Position numbers and translations under genes: made by a program. Below, one piece after another: positions 51,181 to 60,151 of a stretch of DNA of 64,000 nt. Source of the stretch: CBDBUR01 sp965212075 (GTDB lineage Bacteria; Pseudomonadota; Alphaproteobacteria; JAPOUT01; G958296285); NCBI GenBank assembly GCA_965212075.1, contig OZ243043.1, positions 124,001 to 188,000 of the forward strand. Reading direction: 5' to 3'. The notes beneath the pieces were generated by a model. That model was not told the origin of the DNA, did not search any database, and saw only the letters and a list, made by a program, of their open reading frames with translations. Position 1 is the first letter of the stretch. Each line of letters opens with the position of its first letter.

Positions 51181-53455
51181 TCCCAGCATATCTGTAAGTC
51201 CGGTGGCGGGCAGCGGCGCGCTGCTCAGGCGTCTGCGCGAAATGATGGCGCAGCCTCTGCCGACGCAGCAGCGGCTTGATCGGATCGTATCTCTGATCGC
51301 CACCCATATGCGCACGGAGACTTGCTCAATTTATTTGCGCGACCATTCTAGGCGCTTTGAGCTTTGCGCCAGCCATGGTCTGAACGAGGAGGCGATTCAT
51401 AAGACAATTTTGGCACCGCGCGAAGGGCTGATCGGCAACATCGCCGCGCATGCGCGGCCATTAAATTTGACCGAGGCGCAGGCGCATCCGGCCTATGCCT
51501 ATCGCAAGGAAACGGGCGAAGAGGTTTATCATTCTTTTTTGGGCGTGCCGATTTTGCGCAACGGCCATGTGATCGGCGTGCTGACGGCGCGCAACCGCGC
51601 GGCGCGGCATTATACTGAAGATGATGTTGACATTTTATTGACGGTGGCGATGCTGCTCGCCGAGCTGCAGATTGATGAAGTTTTGTCATCCGGCAGCCTG
51701 TCGCCGACGAGTCGGCTGCCGACGCGATTGCACGGCGCGGGCTGGGCGCCGGGCATTGCTTTAGGCCATGTCGTTTTGCATGAGCTGCATATTCATATTA
51801 ACGAGCTGATTGCCGATGATCCTGTGCGGGAACACCAAAGACTGAACGACGCGGTTTATGATCTGCGCGAGGAAATTGACAATATGCTCAACATGCCGAT
51901 TTTCCGCAATATGGGGGCGCATCGGGACATTTTTGAGGCTTACCGCATGTTTGCCAATGATCAAATTTGGTTCCAGCGCATCCATGAGGCGATTGACACC
52001 GGTCTGACGGCGGAAGCGGCGATTGGCCGCGAGCGCGATGAGATGCGCGCGCGTTTTTTGCACCAGAGCAATCCCTATTTGCGCGCGCGCCTGCATGATT
52101 TGGAGGAGCTGGCCAACCGGCTTTTGCGGCATTTGTCGGGGGCGCAAAGCATGGCAGCGGAAGATTTGCCAGACGATGCGATTATATTTGCGCGCAATAT
52201 AAGTCCAGCGGAATTGCTTGACTATCCGCGCGAGAAATTGCGCGGCGTTGTGATGGAGGAGGGCGCTGCGCATGCGCATATCACGATCGTCGCGCGTGCT
52301 TTGGAACTGGCACTTGTTGGCCGCCTGCCCGACATGCTGAGTCAGGCCAAAGCGGGTGCGAGTGTTATTGTCAATGGCGATGATGGCGAGGTCTATTTAT
52401 CACCTGATGAATCGGTGATTGAGGCCTATAAGGAAAAAGTGCGTTTTCGCGCGCAGCGGCAGGCCTATTATCGCGAGCGCGTTGCTGATCCGGCCATAAC
52501 GCAAGACGGCGTTGAGATTCAGCTTTTAATGAATGCTGGCCTGCTCGTTGACCTGCCTCATCTTGAGGAATCGGGTGCGGCGGGGATTGGATTATTTCGC
52601 ACCGAGCTGCAATTTATGGTCGTCTCAACGATGCCGCGGCTTGATGAGCAGGTCAAAGTCTACCGCCAAGTGCTTGAGGCGGCGAAGGGGGTTGCGACGT
52701 TCCGCACTTTGGATATTGGCGGCGATAAGATTCTGCCTTATATGGATCGCGCTGTGCACGATATGGAGGAGAATCCGTCTTTGGGCTGGCGCGCCATTCG
52801 GATCGCTTTGGATCGTCCGGCATTGCTGCGCTATCAATTGCGCGCTTTGCTCGCCGCCGCGCGCGGCTATGACCTCAATGTCTTATTTCCGATGATCAGC
52901 GAAGCGGCAGAATTTACCGCAGCGCGCCACTGGCTTGATCGCGAAATCAGCCGTGCGCGCAAGCTCAAACAAGAGCTGCCAAATCAGATTCAAGCGGGCG
53001 CGATGCTTGAAGTGCCTGCGCTGATTTGGCAATTAGATCGCCTGCTGCCTTTGGTGGATTTTTTATCCATCGGCAGCAATGATCTGCTGCAATTTCTGTT
53101 TGCGTCGGATCGCAGCAATACGCGGCTTTCAGGGCGATATGACGAAATGAGCCTGCCGGTGCTGCGCGCGCTGCGCGACATTCAGTGCGCGGCAGTGAAA
53201 TATGATGTTCCGGTGACGTTATGCGGCGAGCTGGCCTCAACGCCATTGACGGCGCTCGCGACGATCGGGTTGGGTTTGACACGCATCGCGATGGCGCCGA
53301 CATCAATCGGTCCGGTGAAGCAGGCCATTCGCGCGGTCAATTACCGGCAATTGAGCGCAAAGATGGCCGAAATTTGTGATATAACGGAAGATGACCTCAC
53401 GCCGCGCGCGCGGCTGGCGGCCTTTGCCAAAATGAACGACATTCCGGTTGATTAG
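51173..53455 (+). CDS. ptsP: PTS-Ntr enzyme I (phosphoenolpyruvate-protein phosphotransferase PtsP)
   Basis: First component of the nitrogen-type phosphotransferase relay, 760 residues. An N-terminal GAF domain (about 20-165, TCSIYLRD to VLTARNR) senses nitrogen status in relatives. The EI N-terminal domain carries the phospho-accepting H369 in EGAAHAHITIVARAL. The PEP-binding domain has GIGLFRTELQFM, the SIGSNDLLQFLFASDR region and catalytic C684 in VTLCGELAS. The segment before H369 (EEGAA) differs from the common GGxxS, a mild variation. It overlaps lysC and abuts ispG, so the three are probably one transcript. Confidence 0.96.
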   Translation: MVDPSISVSPVAGSGALLRRLREMMAQPLPTQQRLDRIVSLIATHMRTETCSIYLRDHSRRFELCASHGLNEEAIHKTILAPREGLIGNIAAHARPLNLTEAQAHPAYAYRKETGEEVYHSFLGVPILRNGHVIGVLTARNRAARHYTEDDVDILLTVAMLLAELQIDEVLSSGSLSPTSRLPTRLHGAGWAPGIALGHVVLHELHIHINELIADDPVREHQRLNDAVYDLREEIDNMLNMPIFRNMGAHRDIFEAYRMFANDQIWFQRIHEAIDTGLTAEAAIGRERDEMRARFLHQSNPYLRARLHDLEELANRLLRHLSGAQSMAAEDLPDDAIIFARNISPAELLDYPREKLRGVVMEEGAAHAHITIVARALELALVGRLPDMLSQAKAGASVIVNGDDGEVYLSPDESVIEAYKEKVRFRAQRQAYYRERVADPAITQDGVEIQLLMNAGLLVDLPHLEESGAAGIGLFRTELQFMVVSTMPRLDEQVKVYRQVLEAAKGVATFRTLDIGGDKILPYMDRAVHDMEENPSLGWRAIRIALDRPALLRYQLRALLAAARGYDLNVLFPMISEAAEFTAARHWLDREISRARKLKQELPNQIQAGAMLEVPALIWQLDRLLPLVDFLSIGSNDLLQFLFASDRSNTRLSGRYDEMSLPVLRALRDIQCAAVKYDVPVTLCGELASTPLTALATIGLGLTRIAMAPTSIGPVKQAIRAVNYRQLSAKMAEICDITEDDLTPRARLAAFAKMNDIPVD

Positions 53456-54583
53456 ATGACGAAAGATCTTTCTCAAATACGACCTTGGCGCTTTGTAGCG
53501 CGCCGTGCCAGCCGCGCGATTTCTGTGGGCGAAGTGAAAGTCGGCGGCGGCGCGCCGATCAGCGTTCAGTCTATGACGAATACGCCGAGCGAAGATGTCG
53601 GCGCGACTTTGGCGCAGATTAGCCAGCTTGAAGAGGCGGGCGCGGATATGGTGCGCGTCTCCTGCCCGACGGAGGAGTCCACGCGCGCTCTGCGCGAGAT
53701 CGTGCGCGCGGCCAAAGTGCCGATCATTGCGGACATACATTTTCATTATATGCGCGCGATTGAAGCGGCCAAAGCGGGCGCGGCCTGTCTGCGGATCAAT
53801 CCCGGCAATATCGGCGACGCGGCCAAGACTCGCGATGTGATTAAAGCGGCGAAAGATTATGGCTGCTCCATACGCATTGGGGTCAATGGCGGCTCGCTGG
53901 AGCGGCGGCTGCTGGAAAAATATAAGGAGCCCTGCCCCGATGCGATGGTGGAAAGCGCGCTCAGCCATATGCGCATTTTGCAGGATTTGGATTTTCACGC
54001 GTTTAAGGTCAGCGTCAAGGCGTCGGATGTTTTTTTGGCGATGGCGGCCTATCGCGCGCTGGCGGTGCAGACGGACTGCCCGCTCCATTTGGGGATCACC
54101 GAAGCGGGGGGCTTGCGCGCGGGCACGATCAAGTCAGCGATCGGGCTGGGCATTTTGCTGGCCGAAGGCATTGGCGATACTTTGCGGGTTTCGCTTGCGG
54201 CGGATCCGGTGGAGGAGGTCATTGCCGGTTTTGAGATTTTGAAATCTTTGGGCTTGAGGCATCGCGGCGTCAGCGTGATCGCCTGTCCGTCTTGCGCGCG
54301 GCAGGGCTTTGATGTGATCGCCACGACACGCTTGTTGGAAGAGAGGCTTGCGCATATATCTGCGCCGATCACGGTGTCGCTGATCGGCTGCGTGGTCAAT
54401 GGTCCGGGCGAGGCGGCGCTCAGCGATGTTGGCTTTACCGGCGGCGGCGCGGGGCATGGTATGGTCTATGTCGCCGGAGAGATGCTGGAAAAAATACAGC
54501 ATGAAGACATATTGGATCGCATCGTGGCTTTGGTGGAGGCGCAGGCCGAAACATTTGCCGAAACGCCTGTCATGTCTGAATGA
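53456..54583 (+). CDS. ispG: 4-hydroxy-3-methylbut-2-enyl diphosphate synthase
   Basis: [4Fe-4S] enzyme of the non-mevalonate isoprenoid pathway, 375 residues. Cluster ligands are C277 and C280 in CPSC and C312 in GCVVNGPGE, with E319 as the fourth ligand. RINPGNIGD and the N-terminal SVGEVKVGGGAPISVQSMT are also typical. It supplies isoprenoid units for the ubiquinone tail attached by UbiA. The ATG immediately follows the ptsP stop, and its stop overlaps prfA. Confidence 0.97.
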   Translation: MTKDLSQIRPWRFVARRASRAISVGEVKVGGGAPISVQSMTNTPSEDVGATLAQISQLEEAGADMVRVSCPTEESTRALREIVRAAKVPIIADIHFHYMRAIEAAKAGAACLRINPGNIGDAAKTRDVIKAAKDYGCSIRIGVNGGSLERRLLEKYKEPCPDAMVESALSHMRILQDLDFHAFKVSVKASDVFLAMAAYRALAVQTDCPLHLGITEAGGLRAGTIKSAIGLGILLAEGIGDTLRVSLAADPVEEVIAGFEILKSLGLRHRGVSVIACPSCARQGFDVIATTRLLEERLAHISAPITVSLIGCVVNGPGEAALSDVGFTGGGAGHGMVYVAGEMLEKIQHEDILDRIVALVEAQAETFAETPVMSE

Positions 54584-55668
54584 TTACCCCCGACCAGTTG
54601 GAAGCGATCATTGCGCGGATGGATCGTCTGGAAGCGCAGATGCGCGCGGCGGATCCGTCGGGTGAGGATTATGCGGCTCTGGGGCGTGATTATGCGACGT
54701 TGAGGCCGCTCGCCAATATTGCGCGAGATTTGTGCGCGGCCTATCGGGAGCTTGAGAGCCTTGAAGAGCTGTGCGCTAGTCAGGACAAAGACCTCGCCGC
54801 TTTGGCGCAGGAGGACATCAAAAAAACCGCGCATCTGATCAAAGAAAAAGAGATGGCTTTTGTGGCTTTGGTCAGCCGTCAGGAGGAAGGGCAAGAGGGC
54901 GACCGGCTGATCCTTGAAGTGCGCGCGGGAACGGGTGGCAGCGAAGCGGCATTATTTGCAGGAGATTTATTGCGCATGTATCAGCGTTATGTTGAGGCGC
55001 AAAATTGGACATGGGAGCCGTTATCACAAACAATGTCGGATATTGGCGGCATCAAAGAGGCGGTTATTTCTGTTGCGGGCGCGGGCGCGGTTTCGCGGCT
55101 GCGCTTTGAGTCGGGGGTTCATCGGGTTCAGCGGATTCCGGCGACCGAGTCGGGCGGACGGATTCACACATCGGCGGCGACCGTGGCGATTTTGCCCGAG
55201 CCGGAAGAAAGCGCTATTGAGATCAATCCAGCGGATTTGCGCATTGATGTGTTTCGCGCGCGCGGGCCTGGCGGGCAGTCGGTCAACACGACCGACAGCG
55301 CGGTGCGAATCACGCACCTGCCGAGTGGCCTTGTGGTCAGCCAGCAAGATGAGAAATCCCAGCATAAGAATCGCGCGCGCGCGCTCAAAGTGCTGCGCGC
55401 GCGGCTTTATGAGCTGGAGCAGACGAAGCGCGAGGCCGAACGCGCCTCGGCGCGCAAAGGGCAGGTTGGCTCTGGAGATCGCTCAGAGCGGATTCGCACA
55501 TATAATTTTCCGCAGAGCCGCGTGACGGATCACCGCATCGGTCTGACAGTTCATGCGCTTGAAAAAATTTTGGAAGGATCAGCGCTTGACTTGCTCGTTG
55601 ATCCTTTGCTTGCGCACCAGCGGCAGAAAAAACTGGGGCAGCTGGCTGAGGAAGGAGCATCGGAATGA
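54580..55668 (+). CDS. prfA: Peptide chain release factor 1
   Basis: Terminates translation at UAA and UAG, 362 residues. GGQ at 231-233 (ARGPGGQSVNTTDSAVRITHLP) triggers peptide release. PAT at 187-189 is the PxT codon-reading motif of RF1. Its GGQ glutamine is the substrate of PrmC, encoded by the next gene. ATGA overlaps join it to ispG and to prmC. Confidence 0.97.
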   Translation: MITPDQLEAIIARMDRLEAQMRAADPSGEDYAALGRDYATLRPLANIARDLCAAYRELESLEELCASQDKDLAALAQEDIKKTAHLIKEKEMAFVALVSRQEEGQEGDRLILEVRAGTGGSEAALFAGDLLRMYQRYVEAQNWTWEPLSQTMSDIGGIKEAVISVAGAGAVSRLRFESGVHRVQRIPATESGGRIHTSAATVAILPEPEESAIEINPADLRIDVFRARGPGGQSVNTTDSAVRITHLPSGLVVSQQDEKSQHKNRARALKVLRARLYELEQTKREAERASARKGQVGSGDRSERIRTYNFPQSRVTDHRIGLTVHALEKILEGSALDLLVDPLLAHQRQKKLGQLAEEGASE

Positions 55669-56519
55669 CGATCAAAGATTTAAAATCCTTTGAAGGCTCA
55701 AAGAATGTTGAAGATCTATTGTCGGCGGGTGCGAACTATTTGACGGCGCAGAACATTGAGACGGCCCAGCTTGATGCGCGGGTGCTTTTGGATCAAGCGC
55801 AGCGGGTTGCGCGCATGCAGGCTGCGGGTGAGGGTTTTGAAAATGTGCGGGATAAATTCATGGCCTATGCGGAGCGCCGCATTCAGGGGGAGTCAGTGGC
55901 GCGCATTGTGGGGCAGCGTGAATTTTGGAGCTTGGCGTTTATCATCGGCGCTGATGTATTTGATCCGCGCCCCGAAAGCGAGACTTTGGTTGAGGCCGCG
56001 ATGCGCCATAAGCCGCGTGATGAAGCGCGCGTGCTGGATTTGGGCACGGGGTCGGGCTGTTTGCTTTTGTCGCTTTTAAGCGCATGCCGCGAGATGCGGG
56101 GTCTGGGCATTGACATTCTGCCTGAGGCGGTGCGCATGGCGCGTTATAATGCGCGCCGTTTGGCTCTATCGCCGCGCGCGCATTTTTTTGTCGGCGATTG
56201 GATGTTGGATTATCAGGGTGCGTTTGATCTTTTGCTGTCCAACCCGCCTTATATTCCTTCGGGCGATCTGGCGGGTTTAGCGGCTGAGGTGCGCCATGAC
56301 CCGCGCTCAGCGCTTGATGGCGGCGCGGATGGGTTGCTGGCCTATCGCCGTCTAGCGGCGTTGGCGCCGTCTTTGCTAGCGCCGGGCGGGCGAATCATCG
56401 TTGAAATCGGCGCCGAGCAAGCTGATCGGGTCAGTGAGATATTCACGCTTGCCGGATTGACCATCAATGATATAATAAAAGATCTTTCGGGGCACCAGCG
56501 CGTGGTGGTGGCATCTTGA
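55665..56519 (+). CDS. prmC: Release-factor glutamine methyltransferase PrmC (HemK)
   Basis: Methylates the GGQ glutamine of release factors, 284 residues. An N-terminal helical substrate-binding domain precedes the SAM motif VLDLGTGSGCLLLSLL. The catalytic NPPY is at 193-196 (LLLSNPPYIPSGDL). It overlaps the prfA stop and precedes the DUF4167 gene by 34 bases. Confidence 0.96.
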   Translation: MTIKDLKSFEGSKNVEDLLSAGANYLTAQNIETAQLDARVLLDQAQRVARMQAAGEGFENVRDKFMAYAERRIQGESVARIVGQREFWSLAFIIGADVFDPRPESETLVEAAMRHKPRDEARVLDLGTGSGCLLLSLLSACREMRGLGIDILPEAVRMARYNARRLALSPRAHFFVGDWMLDYQGAFDLLLSNPPYIPSGDLAGLAAEVRHDPRSALDGGADGLLAYRRLAALAPSLLAPGGRIIVEIGAEQADRVSEIFTLAGLTINDIIKDLSGHQRVVVAS

Positions 56520-56553
56520 TCCGAGAGCGCAAACCCTCCCAACAGGACATATT

Positions 56554-57051
56554 ATGAGACAAGATCATCAGCGGCATGGCCAGAATCATCGCGGCCAACA
56601 GCGTCCGCGCAATAAGAATAGAAATCAGAATCTAGCGCAGCGGACATTGGACAGCAACGGGCCGGACATCAAGCTGCGGGGAACGGCGGCGCATATTTGC
56701 AAAAAATATCAGACGCTCGCGCGCGATGCGCAATCTGCGGGCGATCGCATCCGCGCTGAGAATTATCTCCAGCACGCCGATCATTATTATCGTCTGGTGA
56801 TGGCCGCGCAGCAGCAAACTGCGCAGCAGCAAACCCAGCAGGCGCATCAGATGAGCGCGCCGCCGCCAAATGAAGCGCCGCCAAATGAAGTGTATGACGT
56901 GCGTGAGGCGGCGCATGAGCCTCATTCTTCTTCGCGTCAAGGGCCAGATAATAATAGAGGTTCCCATAAAAACGGCGCGGCCAATTTTGAAGAAACGGCA
57001 CGTGGCGAAATAAAAAATGACGAAAACGAAAATGACGCCGAATCTAGCTGA
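56554..57051 (+). CDS. DUF4167 domain-containing protein
   Basis: Protein of 165 residues. A basic, Asn/Gln/Arg-rich N-terminus (RHGQNHRGQQRPRNKNRNQN) is followed by the DUF4167 core (about 25-88), with SNGPDIKLRGTAAHICKKYQTLARDAQSAGDR and ENYLQHADHYYRLV. The rest is low complexity, with two 15-bp in-frame tandem duplications (bases 56806-56835 and 56862-56891). The family often follows prmC in alphaproteobacteria; a nucleic-acid role is plausible but unproven. The last 8 bases overlap the convergent ubiA gene. Confidence 0.87.
   Translation: MRQDHQRHGQNHRGQQRPRNKNRNQNLAQRTLDSNGPDIKLRGTAAHICKKYQTLARDAQSAGDRIRAENYLQHADHYYRLVMAAQQQTAQQQTQQAHQMSAPPPNEAPPNEVYDVREAAHEPHSSSRQGPDNNRGSHKNGAANFEETARGEIKNDENENDAESS
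56806..56891 (+). repeat. Two 15-bp tandem duplications in the DUF4167 tail
   Basis: GCGCAGCAGCAAACT/GCGCAGCAGCAAACC at 56806-56835 and GCCGCCAAATGAAGC/GCCGCCAAATGAAGT at 56862-56891. Both are in frame and expand the disordered tail by five residues each. Confidence 0.85.
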
Positions 57052-57925
57052 TGATTTTGATCACGCCATTGACTGCAAAGGCAGCAAAAATGAGCGCGCC
57101 GCAATCCCGATTAGCAGAAAATATTTTCCCCGCTTGGTCGCGATCATCCGGATTTAAGACCGCAACCTGCCAAATCAGATGAGCTCCCGCGGCGGCCATC
57201 GCGAAATAAAAACCGAGAGACGCGTCAATCAAAACACCTGATAAAATCATCAGCGCCCATGCGGCGGCGTAGAAGACTCCCAGCCATAATTTGATGTTGG
57301 CATAAAGCGCGATGGCAGTGGATTTGAGTCCAAGCAGAGAATCGTCATCTCTGTCTTGCAGAGCATAAATTGTGTCATAGCCGATGACCCAGAGGATATT
57401 TCCGGCATAAAGCGCTAGCGCCGCAAGCGGCAGCTGGTTTGCGATCGCCGCCCAGCCCATCAGCGCGCCCCAGCTAAAGGCAAGACCAAGAAAAAATTGC
57501 GGCCAGTGGGTAAATCTTTTCATAAACGGATAGATGGCGACGAGCGCGAGGCTCGCCGCGCCGAGCAGGATCGTCAAAAGATTAAACTGCAGCAAAACGA
57601 GAGCGGCCAAAGTCAATTGAACGAAGAAGAACGCCCAAGCGGCTGGGCGGCTGATCTGGCCTGAAGGCAGAACGCGCGTTTGGGTGCGCGCGACCTGCTT
57701 GTCAAATTCGTGATCAGCGAGGTCATTATAGGTGCAGCCCGCGCCGCGCATCAGCAGCGCGCCTGCGGCAAAGAGCGCGAATATATTGACCACCGACAGG
57801 TCTGCGCGGCCAATATAGGACATCGCCGCGAGCGACGACCACCAGCACGGCCAGAGCAGCAGCCAAGTGCCGATCGGGCGGTCAAGGCGGGCGAGCTTTA
57901 TATAGGGCATCAAGAGTTTTGTCAT
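57044..57925 (-). CDS. ubiA: 4-hydroxybenzoate polyprenyltransferase
   Basis: Membrane prenyltransferase that joins the polyprenyl tail to 4-hydroxybenzoate in ubiquinone synthesis. It has 293 residues and about eight to nine helices. The first Asp-rich motif is NDLADHEFD (N67 to D75) and the second is YDTIYALQDRDDD around 190. The gene is divergent from rsmE with 30 bases between, an arrangement common in alphaproteobacteria. Confidence 0.95.
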   Translation of the reverse strand: MTKLLMPYIKLARLDRPIGTWLLLWPCWWSSLAAMSYIGRADLSVVNIFALFAAGALLMRGAGCTYNDLADHEFDKQVARTQTRVLPSGQISRPAAWAFFFVQLTLAALVLLQFNLLTILLGAASLALVAIYPFMKRFTHWPQFFLGLAFSWGALMGWAAIANQLPLAALALYAGNILWVIGYDTIYALQDRDDDSLLGLKSTAIALYANIKLWLGVFYAAAWALMILSGVLIDASLGFYFAMAAAGAHLIWQVAVLNPDDRDQAGKIFSANRDCGALIFAAFAVNGVIKIIS

Positions 57926-57955
57926 TTATCCGTCTTTAGATTAAAGGTAATTATT

Positions 57956-58756
57956 GTGAAGGGCAAAAAAAATAACTTACCGCGTCGAGAGACGAGCGGT
58001 TTCGTGCCGCGCCTTTATGTGGCCGATGATCTGGCTGCCGGAAGCCGCTTGCGGCTGGATGAGGCGCAGACGCATTATATAGTGCATGTGATGCGGCGTA
58101 TAGCGAGCCGCCGCTCGGCTGGCGATGATCTGTTTTTTTTCAATGGCCGCGATGGCGAATGGCTGGGCCGGATCAGCGCAATGAACAGTAAGCGCGCCGA
58201 GATTGAGATTGAAGCGCAGACGCGCGACCAGACGAAGCCGGTGGATTTATCGCTTATTTTTGTTCCTTTGCGTGGCGGGCGCTCGGCGTGGCTGGCTTGC
58301 AAGGCTGCCGAGATGGGGGTCAAAGCGCTCCAGCCGGTTTTCAGCCAATATGGCGTTGCGAAGGAGGTCAATGCGGCGCGTCTGCGCGCGAGCGCGATTG
58401 AAGGGGCGGAGCAAAGTGAAAGCCTATCGGTTCCGGAGATTTTTCCGGCGCGTCCTTTGCTTGATCTGCTTGCGGACTGGCCTGCGCCGCGCCGCCTGAT
58501 TTTTTGTGATGAGACACGCGCGCGCTCATCATCATCGGCGGCGGCGACTGAAGATTTAGCCGCTTTGCGCGGCGGGCGAAGTTTTGCTATTCTGATTGGC
58601 GCTGAAGGCGGATTTGCTCCCGAAGAGCGCGCCGCAGTGGCTGCTTTGTCGGCGCATGTGTCGATCAGTTTGGGGCCGCGCGTGATGCGCGCCGAGACGG
58701 CAGCGATTGCGGCACTCGCATTATTTCAGGCGATTTTGGGCGACTGGGCTCAATAA
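57956..58756 (+). CDS. rsmE: 16S rRNA (uracil-1498 N3) methyltransferase RsmE
   Basis: SPOUT-class rRNA methyltransferase of 266 residues. FVPRLYVADDL and EAQTHYIVHVMRR belong to the N-terminal PUA-like domain. LIGAEGGFAPEE and LGPRVMRAETAAIAALALFQ form the C-terminal trefoil knot and SAM site. The start is GTG 57956 after AAAGG; the frame is open further upstream into ubiA but without conserved sequence. gshA follows after 18 bases. Confidence 0.93.
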   Translation: MKGKKNNLPRRETSGFVPRLYVADDLAAGSRLRLDEAQTHYIVHVMRRIASRRSAGDDLFFFNGRDGEWLGRISAMNSKRAEIEIEAQTRDQTKPVDLSLIFVPLRGGRSAWLACKAAEMGVKALQPVFSQYGVAKEVNAARLRASAIEGAEQSESLSVPEIFPARPLLDLLADWPAPRRLIFCDETRARSSSSAAATEDLAALRGGRSFAILIGAEGGFAPEERAAVAALSAHVSISLGPRVMRAETAAIAALALFQAILGDWAQ

Positions 58757-58774
58757 ATAACGAAAGGATTGCAC

Positions 58775-60151
58775 ATGACGAATGACCGGCGCATCACGCG
58801 CGGCGATCTGGTGGCTTATATGGAGTCGGGCTGCAAGCCTGCGTCGCAATGGGCTTGCGGCACGGAATATGAGAAGTTCGCCTATCGGTGCAGCGATCTG
58901 AAGCCGCTTGATTATAACGGCGCGCAGGGCATTGAGGCTTTGCTGCAGGAGTTTCACCGCAGATTTGACTGGGATTTGATTTTAGAAGACGGCCATATTG
59001 TCGGGCTGCAATCGCCGGAGGGGCAGCCGAAGGCGTCCATCACGACCGAGCCGGCCGGTCAAGTTGAACTATCGGGTCAAATTTGCCGCAACGTCCATGA
59101 GAACGCCGCTGAGATCAAACTCTATCACCAGCAAATGGCTGAGGCCGGCAAGGCGCTCGGCATCGGCTTTTTGGGCATCGGCTATGCGCCGAGCTGGAAG
59201 CTGACCGATATGCAGCCTCTGCCCAAAGCGCGCTATGCGGTGATCTCGCGCTATATGGTGCTCAACAGCGTGATGGGGATTGATATGATGTATCGCTCCT
59301 GCACGGTGCAGGTCAATATGGATTTCTCCGACGAAAAAGATATGGTGCAAAAAATGAGGCTGGGTCTGGCGCTGCAGCCTTTGGTTTCGGCCTTGTTTGC
59401 GACTTCGCCGTTCATGGATGGCGCGCCGACGCGGTTCATCACCAATCGGGTCAATGTTTGGCGCTATTGCGATCCGGCGCGCTGCGGGCTTTTGCCGCTT
59501 GCGTTTGAGGACGGCTTCGGCTTTGAGCGCTATGTGGATTATGCGCTGGATGTGCCTTTATATTTTGTCTGCCGCGACGGCAATTATATTGATGTGCGCG
59601 GCCAGACCTTCCGCGAGTTTCTCGACGGCAAGCTTGATGTGCTGCCCGATGAGTTCCCGACGATCAATGATTGGGAGGTTCATCTGACGACGATTTATCC
59701 CGAAGCGCGGCTGAAAAAGTTTATTGAGATGCGCGGCGCGGATAGCGGCTACACATTGGAGCATTTATCGGCGCTGCCGGCTTTCTGGACGGGGATTTTA
59801 TATGATTCCGCCTGCCGCGAAGCCGCTTGGGACATTGCCAAAGACTGGCAGGCCGAAGATCGCGACGCGCTGCAAAAGGAGATCATCCGGCGGGGGATTT
59901 CCGGCAAGTTTGCCGGGCGGCCTGTGCTGGAGATGGCCGCGCAGCTAGTCGCGATCGCCCGCGAGGGTCTGACCAAGCGCCATATTCTTGACGCGCAAGG
60001 ACGCGATGAGGCGCATTATCTCGCCGTGCTGCAGGACCGCATTGATAGCGGCAAGACGGCGGCTGACCGCCTGCTTGATCTTTATCATGGCGCGTGGGGC
60101 GGCGACATCAACAAGATTTTCAGTTTGGATGAGGCGAATCTGCCTGATTAG
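58775..60151 (+). CDS. gshA: Glutamate-cysteine ligase
   Basis: First enzyme of glutathione synthesis, 458 residues, of the GCS2 type found in alphaproteobacteria and plants. CGTEYEKFAYRCSDLKPLDYNG, SITTEPAGQVELSGQ and MYRSCTVQVNMDFSDEKDMV are family segments. The start is ATG 58775 with GAAAGGA six bases upstream; a TTG at 58769 would overlap that site. The last 32 bases overlap the convergent rpoH gene. Confidence 0.95.
   Translation: MTNDRRITRGDLVAYMESGCKPASQWACGTEYEKFAYRCSDLKPLDYNGAQGIEALLQEFHRRFDWDLILEDGHIVGLQSPEGQPKASITTEPAGQVELSGQICRNVHENAAEIKLYHQQMAEAGKALGIGFLGIGYAPSWKLTDMQPLPKARYAVISRYMVLNSVMGIDMMYRSCTVQVNMDFSDEKDMVQKMRLGLALQPLVSALFATSPFMDGAPTRFITNRVNVWRYCDPARCGLLPLAFEDGFGFERYVDYALDVPLYFVCRDGNYIDVRGQTFREFLDGKLDVLPDEFPTINDWEVHLTTIYPEARLKKFIEMRGADSGYTLEHLSALPAFWTGILYDSACREAAWDIAKDWQAEDRDALQKEIIRRGISGKFAGRPVLEMAAQLVAIAREGLTKRHILDAQGRDEAHYLAVLQDRIDSGKTAADRLLDLYHGAWGGDINKIFSLDEANLPD

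Noticed and set aside
57680..57955. 92 extra N-terminal codons for RsmE extending into ubiA
   Set aside because: The extension is antisense to ubiA and lacks conservation with RsmE; GTG 57956 with AAAGG upstream fits the family N-terminus.
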